DNA of 64,000 nt. Origin: Chryseobacterium indoltheticum (lineage in GTDB: Bacteria; Bacteroidota; Bacteroidia; Flavobacteriales; Weeksellaceae). The translations under genes and the position numbers were made by a program. Positions 47,994 to 56,491 of this stretch are shown one piece after another. The notes beneath the pieces were generated by a model. That model was not told the DNA's origin. It saw only the letters and a list, made by a program, of their open reading frames with translations, and searched no databases. Location of the stretch: contig NZ_CP033929.1 of the NCBI RefSeq assembly GCF_003815915.1, forward strand, positions 2,418,001 to 2,482,000, read 5' to 3'. Position 1 is the stretch's first letter, and each line of letters opens with the position of its first letter.

Positions 47994-48061
47994 TTTTACT
48001 AAAAAATTATGAATTATAAATTATGAGTTTAATCAAAATTTTAATTCACTTTTATAAACCC

Positions 48062-48095
48062 AAAAAATCCTGATGTATTTTCATCGGGATTTTTT
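48062..48095 (+). terminator. Terminator after the Bax-inhibitor gene
   Basis: A 14-bp stem (AAAAAATCCTGATG with CATCGGGATTTTTT, one T-G pair) encloses a 6-base loop, and the second arm ends in a T-tract. Confidence 0.85.
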
Positions 48096-48173
48096 ATTAA
48101 AAAAATATAGGGAAACTTCAAAAAGTTTATATTTTTATAATAATTGAAATTTTTAAATATTTCAATCTTAAAT

Positions 48174-48422
48174 TTACTTGTCAATTGACCCTAAAACCTT
48201 TTGAGCAAAAGAGTTTAAAGCATCTTTCTCACTCATTCCGTTTTGTACGTTTGCATGAACTTCCAAAGCGCCACAGATATTGGTAATCAATTCACCTGCA
48301 ACATTCATATCTTCTTCTGTAGTTCCTCTAAACTCTGTGAAAGATTCTAAAACCTCTAAAGTTTTTTCTAAATTTTCCGGAGTTTGGTTTTGGAAAAACT
48401 GTCTGATTACTGGTAACTTCAT
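48174..48422 (-). CDS. DUF6952-like small protein
   Basis: The 82-residue, helical, acidic protein (MKLPVIRQFF... VEVLESFTEF-type helices) lacks Cys for catalysis and has no signal peptide. Its start overlaps the thioredoxin stop by one base (TAATG), so the two are translated together. This small protein is found next to thioredoxin in many flavobacteria, which suggests a shared redox role. No activity is known. Confidence 0.8.
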   Translation of the reverse strand: MKLPVIRQFFQNQTPENLEKTLEVLESFTEFRGTTEEDMNVAGELITNICGALEVHANVQNGMSEKDALNSFAQKVLGSIDK

Positions 48423-48730
48423 TATGCTAATTCATTAAAAAGGTTAATTAAACTTTCCGCCTGGTTAGACTGCACTTGGTTGACCAATTCACCGTTTTTG
48501 AAAATTGCGAAAGTAGGTAAGTTGTCTACTTTTGCTAATTTTCTGCTTTCCGGCAATTTTTCTGCATCTACATATAGAAAAGGAATTGCGTCGTTTTCAG
48601 CTGCCAGTTTTTTAAATTTAGGCTTCATAATTCTGCAGTTTCCACACCATGTTGCGCCGTATTGTACGACTACTTTTTCATTGTCGCTAACGATATTTTT
48701 TAACGTATCTTCTGTTAATTCTGTATACAT
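48422..48730 (-). CDS. Thioredoxin-family protein
   Basis: The 102-residue thioredoxin fold carries the active site ATWCGNCR (Cys29, Cys32) and the cis-Pro loop NLPTFAIF. GN between the Cys residues differs from the GP of classical thioredoxin, which should change its redox potential. It is cytoplasmic. It shares TAATG with the DUF6952-like gene and lies downstream of a peroxiredoxin gene on the same strand, across a 112-bp inverted-repeat element. It may reduce the peroxiredoxin (inference). Confidence 0.9.
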   Translation of the reverse strand: MYTELTEDTLKNIVSDNEKVVVQYGATWCGNCRIMKPKFKKLAAENDAIPFLYVDAEKLPESRKLAKVDNLPTFAIFKNGELVNQVQSNQAESLINLFNELA

Positions 48731-48754
48731 AAGTTTATTTTTTTATAAAAAATA

Positions 48755-48866
48755 AACAATGTAGCAATCTAATAATTTACCAGTGTAACAATTAAATTTA
48801 GTAGACCCTAAATATTGGTAAACTGCTACATTGCTATAATGGTACATTATATTTTGCTACATTGTT
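48755..48866. repeat. 112-bp fold-back repeat with 13-bp inverted ends
   Basis: The ends AACAATGTAGCAA and TTGCTACATTGTT are perfect 13-bp inverted repeats. Inside, TTTACCA pairs with TGGTAAA, and GTAGCAAT/CTACATTG motifs recur. It fills the gap between the peroxiredoxin and thioredoxin genes, has no coding capacity, and looks like an intergenic repetitive element inserted in an operon. Confidence 0.55.
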
Positions 48867-48878
48867 ACCTTAATTTTA

Positions 48879-49511
48879 TTAGTTCTTCGCTAAATATTCA
48901 GCAGTAGAAGTTCTATCAGCTTTCATTGCATCTTTACCTTCTTCCCAGTTTGCAGGGCAAACTTCACCGTGCTTCTGAACGTGAGTATAAGCATCGATCA
49001 ATCTTAAATATTCTTTTACGTTTCTTCCTAGAGGCATATCATTTACCGACTCGTGGAATACTTTTCCTGTCTCGTCGATCAAATAAGTTGCTCTGTAAGT
49101 AACATTTGAACCTGTGAAATACTCATTTCCTTCTTCGTCAAACTCTAGATCCTGATCTACAATATCTAATAAGTTTGCCAATTGTCTGTGAGTATCAGCT
49201 AAAAGCGGATAAGTAACTCCTTCAATACCACCGTTGTCTTTTGAAACATTCAACCAAGCAAAGTGAACTTCGTTTGTATCACAAGAAGCACCGATTACTT
49301 TAGTGTTTCTTTTTTCAAATTCACCTAAAGCTTCCTGAAATGCGTGAAGCTCAGTCGGGCAAACAAAAGTAAAATCTTTTGGATACCAGAATAAAATCAC
49401 TTTTTGTTGGTTTTTTGTAGTTTCTTCAAAGATGTTGATTCTAAGATCATCACCCATTTCAGACATTGCGTCAATCGTTACGTTTGGAAATTTTTTACCT
49501 ACTAAAGACAT
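48879..49511 (-). CDS. Typical 2-Cys peroxiredoxin (AhpC-like)
   Basis: The 210-residue protein has the peroxidatic Cys51 in DFTFVCPTEL and the resolving Cys185 in HGEVCPANW, the classical 2-Cys arrangement. It reduces hydrogen peroxide and organic peroxides in the cytoplasm. AhpF is not adjacent; the thioredoxin gene downstream is a likely reductant source. A good -7 box lies 38 bases upstream of the start. Confidence 0.92.
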   Translation of the reverse strand: MSLVGKKFPNVTIDAMSEMGDDLRINIFEETTKNQQKVILFWYPKDFTFVCPTELHAFQEALGEFEKRNTKVIGASCDTNEVHFAWLNVSKDNGGIEGVTYPLLADTHRQLANLLDIVDQDLEFDEEGNEYFTGSNVTYRATYLIDETGKVFHESVNDMPLGRNVKEYLRLIDAYTHVQKHGEVCPANWEEGKDAMKADRTSTAEYLAKN

Positions 49512-49548
49512 AATTTTCTAATTTTTTAATTTGATTAATTTTACAGTG

Positions 49549-49556
49549 CAAATATA
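49549..49556 (-). promoter_or_regulatory. -7 box of the peroxiredoxin promoter
   Basis: TATATTTG on the minus strand fits TAnnTTTG and stands in the same TATATTTGCAC context as the tRNA-Ser promoter. The -33 region is weak. The leader would be about 33 bases. Confidence 0.5.
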
Positions 49557-49627
49557 CACAGTTTTGTCTATTGAAAAAATAACTTTCGATAAATAAAATC
49601 TATAATAGTTTTTACAATTAAATAAAA

Positions 49628-49651
49628 AAAGAGCTTCTTTCAAAGCTCTTT
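49628..49651 (-). terminator. Terminator after the M16 peptidase gene
   Basis: The 9-bp stem AAAGAGCTT / AAGCTCTTT encloses a 6-base loop. A run of T follows on the minus strand, 8 bases past the M16 stop. Confidence 0.8.
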
Positions 49652-49658
49652 CTGGTTT

Positions 49659-52598
49659 TTAGTAACCGAATATTTCTGTAAGACTTAATTTTTTAAGTTC
49701 ACCTAATTTCAGTAGATCTTCATCCTTTACTTTATCTTGCGAAGCAACAAGACAATACGTGTAATTTTTCCCTTTCATTTCATTATCATGGAAAGTATTG
49801 ATGTCTGCAAAACTGATTTTCGGAGACTGATCATAGACACTTTTTCTTCTGTCATAATCAAGACCTAATTTTTGAGCTGATAAATAAGAAAAAATGATTC
49901 CGTCTTGTGTAATTCTTTCTGCAGCGATTGTTTTTCTTAATCCGCTTTTTGCGGTTTCAAATAGCTGCTCAGATTTTGGAAGAGTCGTTAAAAGCTCATT
50001 CATTGCGGTTGTAGATTCATTCAATTTATCGGCCTGAGTTCCTACATAAGCAGTAATCATATTTTTGTTTTCTTTTTTGTTTGGCTGTCCGAAATATGAA
50101 TACGTAGAATATGCCAAAGCTTTAGATTCTCTGATCGTCTGGAAGACAATAGATCCCATTCCGCCACCAAAATAATTATTAAACAAACTTATTGTCGGAC
50201 TAAGTTCCGGGTTATAATTATCTGCATTCCTTACCCAGAAAATTTCTGCCTGTACCATGTCATAATTGGCAAACAAAACTTTATTTTTATCGGTAGGAAT
50301 CTGCGCAAAAGTTTTAGATTTCGGCATTTCTTTCAACGTTGCCGGAACTTTATGAATCAGCGTTAAAGAAGATGCAACTCCGTGTGCAGATTTTGGTCCG
50401 TAGTGAAGAATTTTGTGTTTATAATTAAATAAATCATGCAGGATATTCACCAAATCTTCTGCTTTTAAAGCATCTAATTCTGCATCAGTTAAAACATTGT
50501 TGAAAGGGTTTTGAGAACCATATTGAGCATAACTTCTTAGTCCACTCATGATTGTTCCTTTGTTTTGTTTTGCGTTGGCTCTCGCTTTTTTCAATCTTGC
50601 TTTATAAGCGGTTAATGCTGCTTCATCTGCCTGACAGTTTTTAATTAAATCTTCAAATAAATCTGCTGTTTTATCAAAGTTATCATTTAAACCTTCTAAA
50701 GAAACATACGTATCTTCGTTACCAGCGCTTACGTTAAAGCTTGAAGCTAATTTGTAAAATTCTTTGCTTATGGCTTCAGAAGATTTATCTTTTGTTCCTA
50801 AATATTGTAAATATTCTGCAGCTAAAGGAAGCATTTTGTTGTTCCATTTTCCAGAATCGAAGTAATAATACAATCTGAAAAGCTCATTATCTGTATTTTT
50901 TACAGAAAGAACATCTACACTTTTTACTTTGCTTTTCTCAATATCTTTATCAAAATTTAACCAAACCGGCGAAATAGTATTTTCCGGCATCTCCTGGATC
51001 TTTTTAAGAAACGGAGAATTATCTTCTCTGTTTACAGAAACCGGCGTTATTGTTGGCTTATCTACTTTTACAATACTTTTATCTTCGCCTTTTTTCTTAT
51101 AAACTGCGACATAATTATTATTCTGAAGATATTTAGATGCAAAATCCATAATATCTTTTTTGGTAAGTTTAGAGATTTCTTCTAAATATTCCAAAGAAGC
51201 TTTATGATCAATATCAGAGGTAAATTCATCCATTAAGATGCTTGCTCTGGAAGAATATTTTTCATCTTTCTGAATGATACTTTTCTTCTCATTATTAACG
51301 ATAGACTGAATTAAATCATCAGAAAATTCACCTTTTCTAAGTTTTTCAATTTCCTGAAGAAGAAGAGTTTTCACTTCATCCAATGATTGACCTTCGGTTG
51401 GTCTTCCTTGTAAAATTAAAACAGAATAATCTTTTAAAACATACGGAAAAGCATATGCATTAAAGAGTTTTTGTTTTTTCACAAGATCCAGATCAATCAA
51501 TCCGGCTTGGCCATTGGTCAGCATATTTCCGATTAAATTTAAAAGCCTTGCGTCTTTGGTGGTAGCTCCCGGAAATCTGAATCCCATCATTACACTTTCA
51601 GGATTAGGGCCTACAACTTCTTTTATAACTGGTGAAGAAATTGGTTTTTCCTGTCCTACAACGTATTCCGGAACGGCTTTAGACTTCATGTAAGAAAAAG
51701 CCTTATCGATTTTCGCAATCATCTCATCCGGATTAAAATCTCCCGACATTATCACTCCCATATTGTTGGGAACATAATAATTGTCGTAATATTCTCTAAT
51801 TGCTTTTAAAGAAGGATTTTTCAGATGCTCGATTTTTCCGATTGTCGTTTGTTTACCATAATTGTTATTCGGAAACAACGTTTCAAATATTTTATCGTAT
51901 ACTTTGTCTGTATCATCATCCAAAGTCCTGTTTTTCTCTTCGTAAACTGCTTCAAGTTCTGTATGGAAAAGCCTTAAAACAGGCGCTCTGAAACGTTCGA
52001 ACTGTACAGCGAGAAATTTATCAACCGCATTAGCCGGAATATCTTCTACATAAACAGTTTGCTCAAAAGAAGTAAATGCATTCGTTCCGTCTGCGCCCAT
52101 TCCTGACATCATTTTATCGTATTCATTGGCAATCGCATAGTTTGCAGCTTCTCCCGAAACCTTATCTATTTCTTTGTAAATTTCTTTTCTTTTGGTCTCG
52201 TCTTTTGTCTGATTGTATTTCTCATAAAGAGCATCCACTTTATCTAAAAGAGGTTTTTCTTTTGCCCAATCTTTTGAACCAAACTTATCTGTACCTTTAA
52301 AAAGCATGTGTTCCAGATAATGTGCAAGACCAGTGTGGCTTGCCGGATCGGTTTTACTACCTGCTTTTGTCGCAATGTAAGTCTGAATTCTAGGTTCTTT
52401 ATTGGTCGCACTTAAAATGACAGTCAATCCGTTTTTAAGCTTATAATATCTTGCAGAAGTAGGATCATTGGTTACATATTTATAGGTATAACCATTTGAT
52501 TTCCCTTCTTTCCATTGGAAATCCTGAGCCTGTGCATATCCACAAAAACTTGCTGCTGCAACGCTCGTTACAATTGTAATTTTTTTAAATAAATTCAT
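49659..52598 (-). CDS. M16-family zinc peptidase, full-length two-lobe form
   Basis: The 979-residue protein has a signal peptide (about 1-25, ending YAQAQ). An active M16 lobe carries the inverted zinc motif HYLEH (His93, Glu96, His97) and a distal Glu in EAVYEEKNR; an inactive lobe occupies the C-terminal half. The size and layout match the pitrilysin-like periplasmic M16 peptidases common in Bacteroidota, which degrade oligopeptides. The gene lies 6 bases after an aminotransferase gene on the same strand and is likely cotranscribed with it. Confidence 0.9.
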   Translation of the reverse strand: MNLFKKITIVTSVAAASFCGYAQAQDFQWKEGKSNGYTYKYVTNDPTSARYYKLKNGLTVILSATNKEPRIQTYIATKAGSKTDPASHTGLAHYLEHMLFKGTDKFGSKDWAKEKPLLDKVDALYEKYNQTKDETKRKEIYKEIDKVSGEAANYAIANEYDKMMSGMGADGTNAFTSFEQTVYVEDIPANAVDKFLAVQFERFRAPVLRLFHTELEAVYEEKNRTLDDDTDKVYDKIFETLFPNNNYGKQTTIGKIEHLKNPSLKAIREYYDNYYVPNNMGVIMSGDFNPDEMIAKIDKAFSYMKSKAVPEYVVGQEKPISSPVIKEVVGPNPESVMMGFRFPGATTKDARLLNLIGNMLTNGQAGLIDLDLVKKQKLFNAYAFPYVLKDYSVLILQGRPTEGQSLDEVKTLLLQEIEKLRKGEFSDDLIQSIVNNEKKSIIQKDEKYSSRASILMDEFTSDIDHKASLEYLEEISKLTKKDIMDFASKYLQNNNYVAVYKKKGEDKSIVKVDKPTITPVSVNREDNSPFLKKIQEMPENTISPVWLNFDKDIEKSKVKSVDVLSVKNTDNELFRLYYYFDSGKWNNKMLPLAAEYLQYLGTKDKSSEAISKEFYKLASSFNVSAGNEDTYVSLEGLNDNFDKTADLFEDLIKNCQADEAALTAYKARLKKARANAKQNKGTIMSGLRSYAQYGSQNPFNNVLTDAELDALKAEDLVNILHDLFNYKHKILHYGPKSAHGVASSLTLIHKVPATLKEMPKSKTFAQIPTDKNKVLFANYDMVQAEIFWVRNADNYNPELSPTISLFNNYFGGGMGSIVFQTIRESKALAYSTYSYFGQPNKKENKNMITAYVGTQADKLNESTTAMNELLTTLPKSEQLFETAKSGLRKTIAAERITQDGIIFSYLSAQKLGLDYDRRKSVYDQSPKISFADINTFHDNEMKGKNYTYCLVASQDKVKDEDLLKLGELKKLSLTEIFGY

Positions 52599-52604
52599 TT
52601 ATGT

Positions 52605-53798
52605 TTAATTAAATTTTGCTAGTAAATCTTTTATTCTTCTCATCGCTTCTCTCAAATCGTCTTCAGAAGCTGCATAAGAAAACCGGATACATTCCGGGCT
52701 ACCGAATGAAACTCCACCAACACATCCTACATGAGCCTTTTCCAAAATAAACATGGCAAAATCGTCTGCATCTTTTATTTCGGTTCCGTCTAATGTTTTT
52801 CCTATATAATGAGAAATATCCGGAAAGAAATAGAAAGCAGCTTTCGGTAAAAGCACTTTAAATCCAGGAACTTCCTTCATCAAACTGTACACAAGATCTC
52901 TTCTTGTTTTGAAAGCATCAATCATGTATTTATATTCTGAAGGATCAGTTTTTAAAGCAACAATTGAAGCTCGTTGAGCAACAGTATTCGCTCCGCTCGT
53001 CATTTGTCCCTGAATTTTTTCACATGCTTTTGCCAACCATTCCGGACAAGCAGAATAGCCGATTCTCCAACCTGTCATTGCAAAAGCTTTAGACATCCCG
53101 TTAATGACTGCAGTTTGCTCATAAACTTCCGGAAACTGAGCGATCGAGGTGGTTTTAGTTTCGTAATTGATATATTCGTAGATTTCGTCAGAAATTATCG
53201 TTACATGAGGATATTTAGCAATAACTTTCGCTAAAGATTTCAATTCATCATACGTATAATATCCGCCTGAAGGATTACAAGGCGAGCTGAAAAGAACGGC
53301 TTTTGTTTTTTCATTAATCGCTTCATCCAACTGTTCTGCAGTGATTTTAAAATCAGTAACATAAGAAGTGGGAAGCATTACAGAATTTCCGCCCATCATT
53401 TTTACCATTTCATCGTAGCTTACCCAGAAAGGAGTCGGGAGAATTACTTCATCACCATCATTGATAATCGCTGCTAAGACGTTGATAATTGCCTGCTTAG
53501 CTCCATTTGAAACACAAATCTGTGTAGGTTTATAATCGAGTTGGTTATCTCTTTTTAATTTTTCTGAAATCGCCTGACGAAGTTCTAAAAATCCCGGAAC
53601 AGGCGAGTAGTGGCTGTAATTTTCATTAATTGCCGTAAAGGCAGCTTGTTTAATATTATCGGGAACATCAAAATCAGGCTCACCCAATGTTAAAGAAATC
53701 ACATCTATTCCGCTGGCTTTCATCTCTCTAGCTTTGTTTGACATGACGAATGTCTGGGAGTAACCCAATCTGTTTACTCTGTCTGAAAGTTTATTCAT
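52605..53798 (-). CDS. Class I/II pyridoxal-phosphate aminotransferase (aspartate type)
   Basis: The protein is about 397 residues from ATG 53798 (MNKLSDRVNRLGYS); the frame from 53822 adds 8 unconserved residues. It has a fold-type I PLP site: SPCNPSGGYY, ISDEIYEYINY, and the PLP-binding Lys in GMSKAFAMTGWRIGY. It is most like the aspartate/prephenate aminotransferase group (AspC/AAT type Ib). It precedes the M16 peptidase gene by 6 bases, which could link amino-group metabolism to peptide breakdown. Confidence 0.9.
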   Translation of the reverse strand: MNKLSDRVNRLGYSQTFVMSNKAREMKASGIDVISLTLGEPDFDVPDNIKQAAFTAINENYSHYSPVPGFLELRQAISEKLKRDNQLDYKPTQICVSNGAKQAIINVLAAIINDGDEVILPTPFWVSYDEMVKMMGGNSVMLPTSYVTDFKITAEQLDEAINEKTKAVLFSSPCNPSGGYYTYDELKSLAKVIAKYPHVTIISDEIYEYINYETKTTSIAQFPEVYEQTAVINGMSKAFAMTGWRIGYSACPEWLAKACEKIQGQMTSGANTVAQRASIVALKTDPSEYKYMIDAFKTRRDLVYSLMKEVPGFKVLLPKAAFYFFPDISHYIGKTLDGTEIKDADDFAMFILEKAHVGCVGGVSFGSPECIRFSYAASEDDLREAMRRIKDLLAKFN

Positions 53799-54054
53799 GT
53801 ATTCTTTTTGTCTTTTAAACAAATATATATAAAAACTTAATTTTAACAGAACATAATTTTGGATTTAATGTTAATGATTTTTTTACAATCATAATAGATT
53901 ACGCATCTTTTAAACCTGATTATCTGATACTTAACATAATAAATTAATCACTAAAATGTTTGTAAACTATTCTTTTTTTGCTTTGTTTTGTAATGTTTTA
54001 AAATTGTGCACAAAATTTTGAAAATTAATATTACTAACAATAAAAAAAAAGAAT

Positions 54055-54519
54055 ATGAAAAATTTTAAAAGTATTTTTTCTGTCTTAGTAATGTCTTTGA
54101 TGATGTTTTCTTGTAATGAGAGCAATCAACGAGAAGAAGTTACAAACGAAATAAAAAGAGTAGAAACCATCATTTTGCCAGGTGGTACAAATGCAAAAGG
54201 CGAAATATCCGGAACTGTAGAGTTTACCTTTAATGAGAATTCCGAAGCTGTCACAGATATTGTAATGAGTCCAAATCTTTCTGATTATTTAAATCTTTCT
54301 GATGAGGAATTAGAAGTAATGGTTAATAATGAAGTCCAAGCAACTACCGCAGGGGCTGGTGAACATGATCACGCAAGTTGTATACAGGGATGTAATACAA
54401 CATATACTAATGCTGATGGAACTAAAAAACCAGGTAGAGGTGCTTGTAAGTTTAATTGTTGGGTTTCAACAACAGTACAGGTTTTAAAGGCAGTTGCAAC
54501 AATAACAGCAAGTACGTAA
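54055..54519 (+). CDS. Small lipoprotein with a C-terminal four-Cys motif
   Basis: The 154-residue protein has a lipoprotein signal peptide (lipobox MFSC, Cys20). The central region is acidic (about 60-95), and the C-terminal segment has HDH (104-106) and four Cys at 109, 113, 131 and 135 (C-x3-C-x17-C-x3-C). The spacing suggests two disulfides or a metal site formed by a helical hairpin. The last 20 residues are small and hydrophobic (VLKAVATITAST). I do not recognise the family. The next gene encodes a TraB/TIKI-like lipoprotein, separated by a terminator-like hairpin. Confidence 0.72.
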   Translation: MKNFKSIFSVLVMSLMMFSCNESNQREEVTNEIKRVETIILPGGTNAKGEISGTVEFTFNENSEAVTDIVMSPNLSDYLNLSDEELEVMVNNEVQATTAGAGEHDHASCIQGCNTTYTNADGTKKPGRGACKFNCWVSTTVQVLKAVATITAST

Positions 54520-54534
54520 TTAATATTGGTAATT

Positions 54535-54565
54535 TCAAGGGTCGGCTACCTACCCTTGATCTTTT
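54535..54565 (+). terminator. Hairpin with T-tract between the two lipoprotein genes
   Basis: The 8-bp stem TCAAGGGT / ACCCTTGA encloses a 9-base loop and is followed by TCTTTT. It lies 12 bases before the TraB-like start, so it may terminate or attenuate transcription between the genes. Confidence 0.65.
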
Positions 54566-54576
54566 ATAACATATTT

Positions 54577-55293
54577 ATGGTTAAAATAATTGTTTTATTG
54601 CTAATGTTATCTTTTTCACTTGTTTCTTGTCAGTCAATTTTAGCGAAAATAGTCAGTGACAAAAACATTAATAAGAAAAAACTAGTTTATAAGAATAAGC
54701 AAGGCAAATATCTCGTTTATCTTCCTACCGTTCACATAGGCAAAAAAGAATATTATTATTCAATAAAGAAAGAAGTTGATTCTTTAAGGAAAGAAGGTTT
54801 TATAATTGCTTACGAAGGAATTATTTTTGAAATAGAAAAAAATGATTTTGAGAAAAATGCAAGAAAAGCCAGAAAAATCATTGGATATAATATTGCAAAT
54901 ATCAATTACAATAATATTAATAGTTTACCAAAAGAATATTCAATAAAAAACTATATAGTTCAAAGTAATGAAAAAACTGGAATAGTAAATACGGATTATA
55001 ATGTAGATATGTCACTTCATGATCTTATTGAAAAATATGAATTAAAATATGGTTCAGTAATACTGTCCGAATGTGACTTACAAACACCATTATCTGCAAA
55101 ATACATTTGCAAAGAAAAAAAGAAACTTCCTAAATACTATTTTACTGATGAACTAAGGAATAATGAAGCCTTAACTAAAATTTCGTTGTTGATAAATAAA
55201 AATATTGTTCTTTTGTATGGTAAGGGTCATAAATTTATGATTCATGCAGGTCTACTAAATAATGGTTATGAACTAGTAAGTGGCAAACTATAA
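54577..55293 (+). CDS. TraB/TIKI-like lipoprotein
   Basis: The protein is 238 residues from ATG 54577, with a lipobox LVSC (Cys18); the frame from 54526 is rejected because the signal peptide begins here. It shows TraB/PrgY/TIKI features: YLPTVHIGKKEYY with His53, a conserved Glu80 in AYEGI, and LLYGKGHKF (GxxH, His218) near the C-terminus. The first GxxH has Pro for Gly. TIKI proteins are metal-dependent proteases of signal peptides, and bacterial PrgY/TraB blocks self-made pheromones. It is lipid-anchored outside the cytoplasm. The protease role here is inference. Confidence 0.7.
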   Translation: MVKIIVLLLMLSFSLVSCQSILAKIVSDKNINKKKLVYKNKQGKYLVYLPTVHIGKKEYYYSIKKEVDSLRKEGFIIAYEGIIFEIEKNDFEKNARKARKIIGYNIANINYNNINSLPKEYSIKNYIVQSNEKTGIVNTDYNVDMSLHDLIEKYELKYGSVILSECDLQTPLSAKYICKEKKKLPKYYFTDELRNNEALTKISLLINKNIVLLYGKGHKFMIHAGLLNNGYELVSGKL

Positions 55294-55316
55294 ACTTGTT
55301 GTAGCATTATATTTAA

Positions 55317-55353
55317 AACTTCTTTATATACAAAGAAGTTTTTTTTATTTTTT
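55317..55353 (+). terminator. Terminator after the TraB-like gene
   Basis: The 9-bp stem AACTTCTTT / AAAGAAGTT encloses a 6-base loop and is followed by a long T-rich tract. It lies just upstream of the rsmG promoter. Confidence 0.85.
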
Positions 55354-55358
55354 AAACT

Positions 55359-55366
55359 TATTTTTG
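55359..55366 (+). promoter_or_regulatory. -7 box of the rsmG promoter
   Basis: TATTTTTG matches TAnnTTTG, 18 bases before the rsmG ATG at 55385. The -33 element is not clear because it would fall in the preceding terminator. Confidence 0.45.
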
Positions 55367-55384
55367 CCCTTTAGAATTACTTTT

Positions 55385-56020
55385 ATGTCGATAGCAATCA
55401 TTCAAAAATACTTTCCGGATCTTTCAGAAAAACAAATTGAGCAGTTTACAATGCTTGAAAGCCTTTATGGAGAATGGAACGAGAAAATAAATGTCATTTC
55501 CCGAAAAGATATGGAATCTCTTTATGAGAAACATATTTTACATTCTTTAGGCATCGCAAAAATCATGGAATTTGCTCCCGGAACGAAAGTTTTAGATGTT
55601 GGAACCGGAGGTGGTTTTCCCGGAATTCCTTTGGCAATTCTGTTTCCTGAAACTCAGTTCACCTTAATAGATTCTATTGGTAAGAAAATTACGGTTGTAA
55701 ATGCTGTTGCAGAAGGCGTTGGCTTATCAAATCTTACGGCAATCCATGGAAGGGCAGAAAAAGTAAAAGAAAAGTTTCATTTCGTGGTGAGTCGTGCCGT
55801 TACTCAAATGCCCGAATTTTTAAGATGGCTTAAAGGTAAATTTGAAAAAGAACAGCTAAATGCAAAGCATAACGGAGTTTTATATCTAAAAGGCGGAGAC
55901 CTTGCCGAAGAACTTGCCGGATTAAAATGTGAACTTTTCAATCTAAAAAATTACTTCGATGAAGAGTTTTTTGACACCAAAAAAGTAGTTTATCTTTCAA
56001 AGGGTAATTTTAATTCTTAA
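55385..56020 (+). CDS. rsmG: RsmG: 16S rRNA (guanine527-N7)-methyltransferase
   Basis: The protein is 211 residues from ATG 55385 (MSIAIIQKYFPDLSEKQ). The longer frame starting at 55280 overlaps the TraB-like gene and is rejected. It has the SAM-binding motif VLDVGTGGGFPGIPLAI and the RsmG/GidB N-terminal helices (EWNEKINVISRKD). It methylates G527 of 16S rRNA; loss in other bacteria gives low-level streptomycin resistance. Monocistronic, with its own promoter behind a terminator. Confidence 0.93.
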   Translation: MSIAIIQKYFPDLSEKQIEQFTMLESLYGEWNEKINVISRKDMESLYEKHILHSLGIAKIMEFAPGTKVLDVGTGGGFPGIPLAILFPETQFTLIDSIGKKITVVNAVAEGVGLSNLTAIHGRAEKVKEKFHFVVSRAVTQMPEFLRWLKGKFEKEQLNAKHNGVLYLKGGDLAEELAGLKCELFNLKNYFDEEFFDTKKVVYLSKGNFNS

Positions 56021-56083
56021 GATAGTATTATTTGGAATATTTTTTTGCTAAATTTATACTTCCAAACGATCAAATCCGATGTC

Positions 56084-56491
56084 ATGAAATCTCTATTAAA
56101 AATTAGTTTTGCTGCGGCAGTTTTAGGTGTTTTTTTTACTTCATGTAAAGATGATGATGATTATCAGACGATAGAATCTGTAGATAAAGTAAAGATCGAC
56201 AGTGTGAAAATCGTTAGTGACACGATGAGTGTTTTTTCGGTTCAGAGTATCAGAACGTATTCAACTTACGCTTCAGGATGCGAGGGATTTTACGGGTATG
56301 ATTATATTCACAAAAGCGATTTTGAAAGGGATGTTACCGCATATCAGTATTTCACAAACGGTATATGCACACAGGCAAGTCATCAGTCAGCAAATCAGAT
56401 TAATTTTAGTCCGCAGAAAAAAGGAAATTACACATTCAGATTCTGGAATGGTGATAACAACTGGATTACTAAAACAATTGTAGTGGAATAA
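56084..56491 (+). CDS. Hypothetical lipoprotein
   Basis: The protein is 135 residues from ATG 56084, with lipobox FTSC (Cys21) followed by an Asp-rich CKDDDD stretch, a common flavobacterial lipoprotein export signal at the surface side. The frame starting at 56045 is rejected because the signal peptide begins here. The C-terminal part looks like a small beta-sandwich (KKGNYTFRFWNGDNNW). It overlaps the DUF922 gene by one base (TAATG), so the two are translated together. Family unknown. Confidence 0.72.
   Translation: MKSLLKISFAAAVLGVFFTSCKDDDDYQTIESVDKVKIDSVKIVSDTMSVFSVQSIRTYSTYASGCEGFYGYDYIHKSDFERDVTAYQYFTNGICTQASHQSANQINFSPQKKGNYTFRFWNGDNNWITKTIVVE

Noticed and set aside
55280..55384. 35-residue N-terminal extension of RsmG
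   Set aside because: It overlaps the TraB-like gene, its terminator and the rsmG promoter; RsmG proteins start near ATG 55385.
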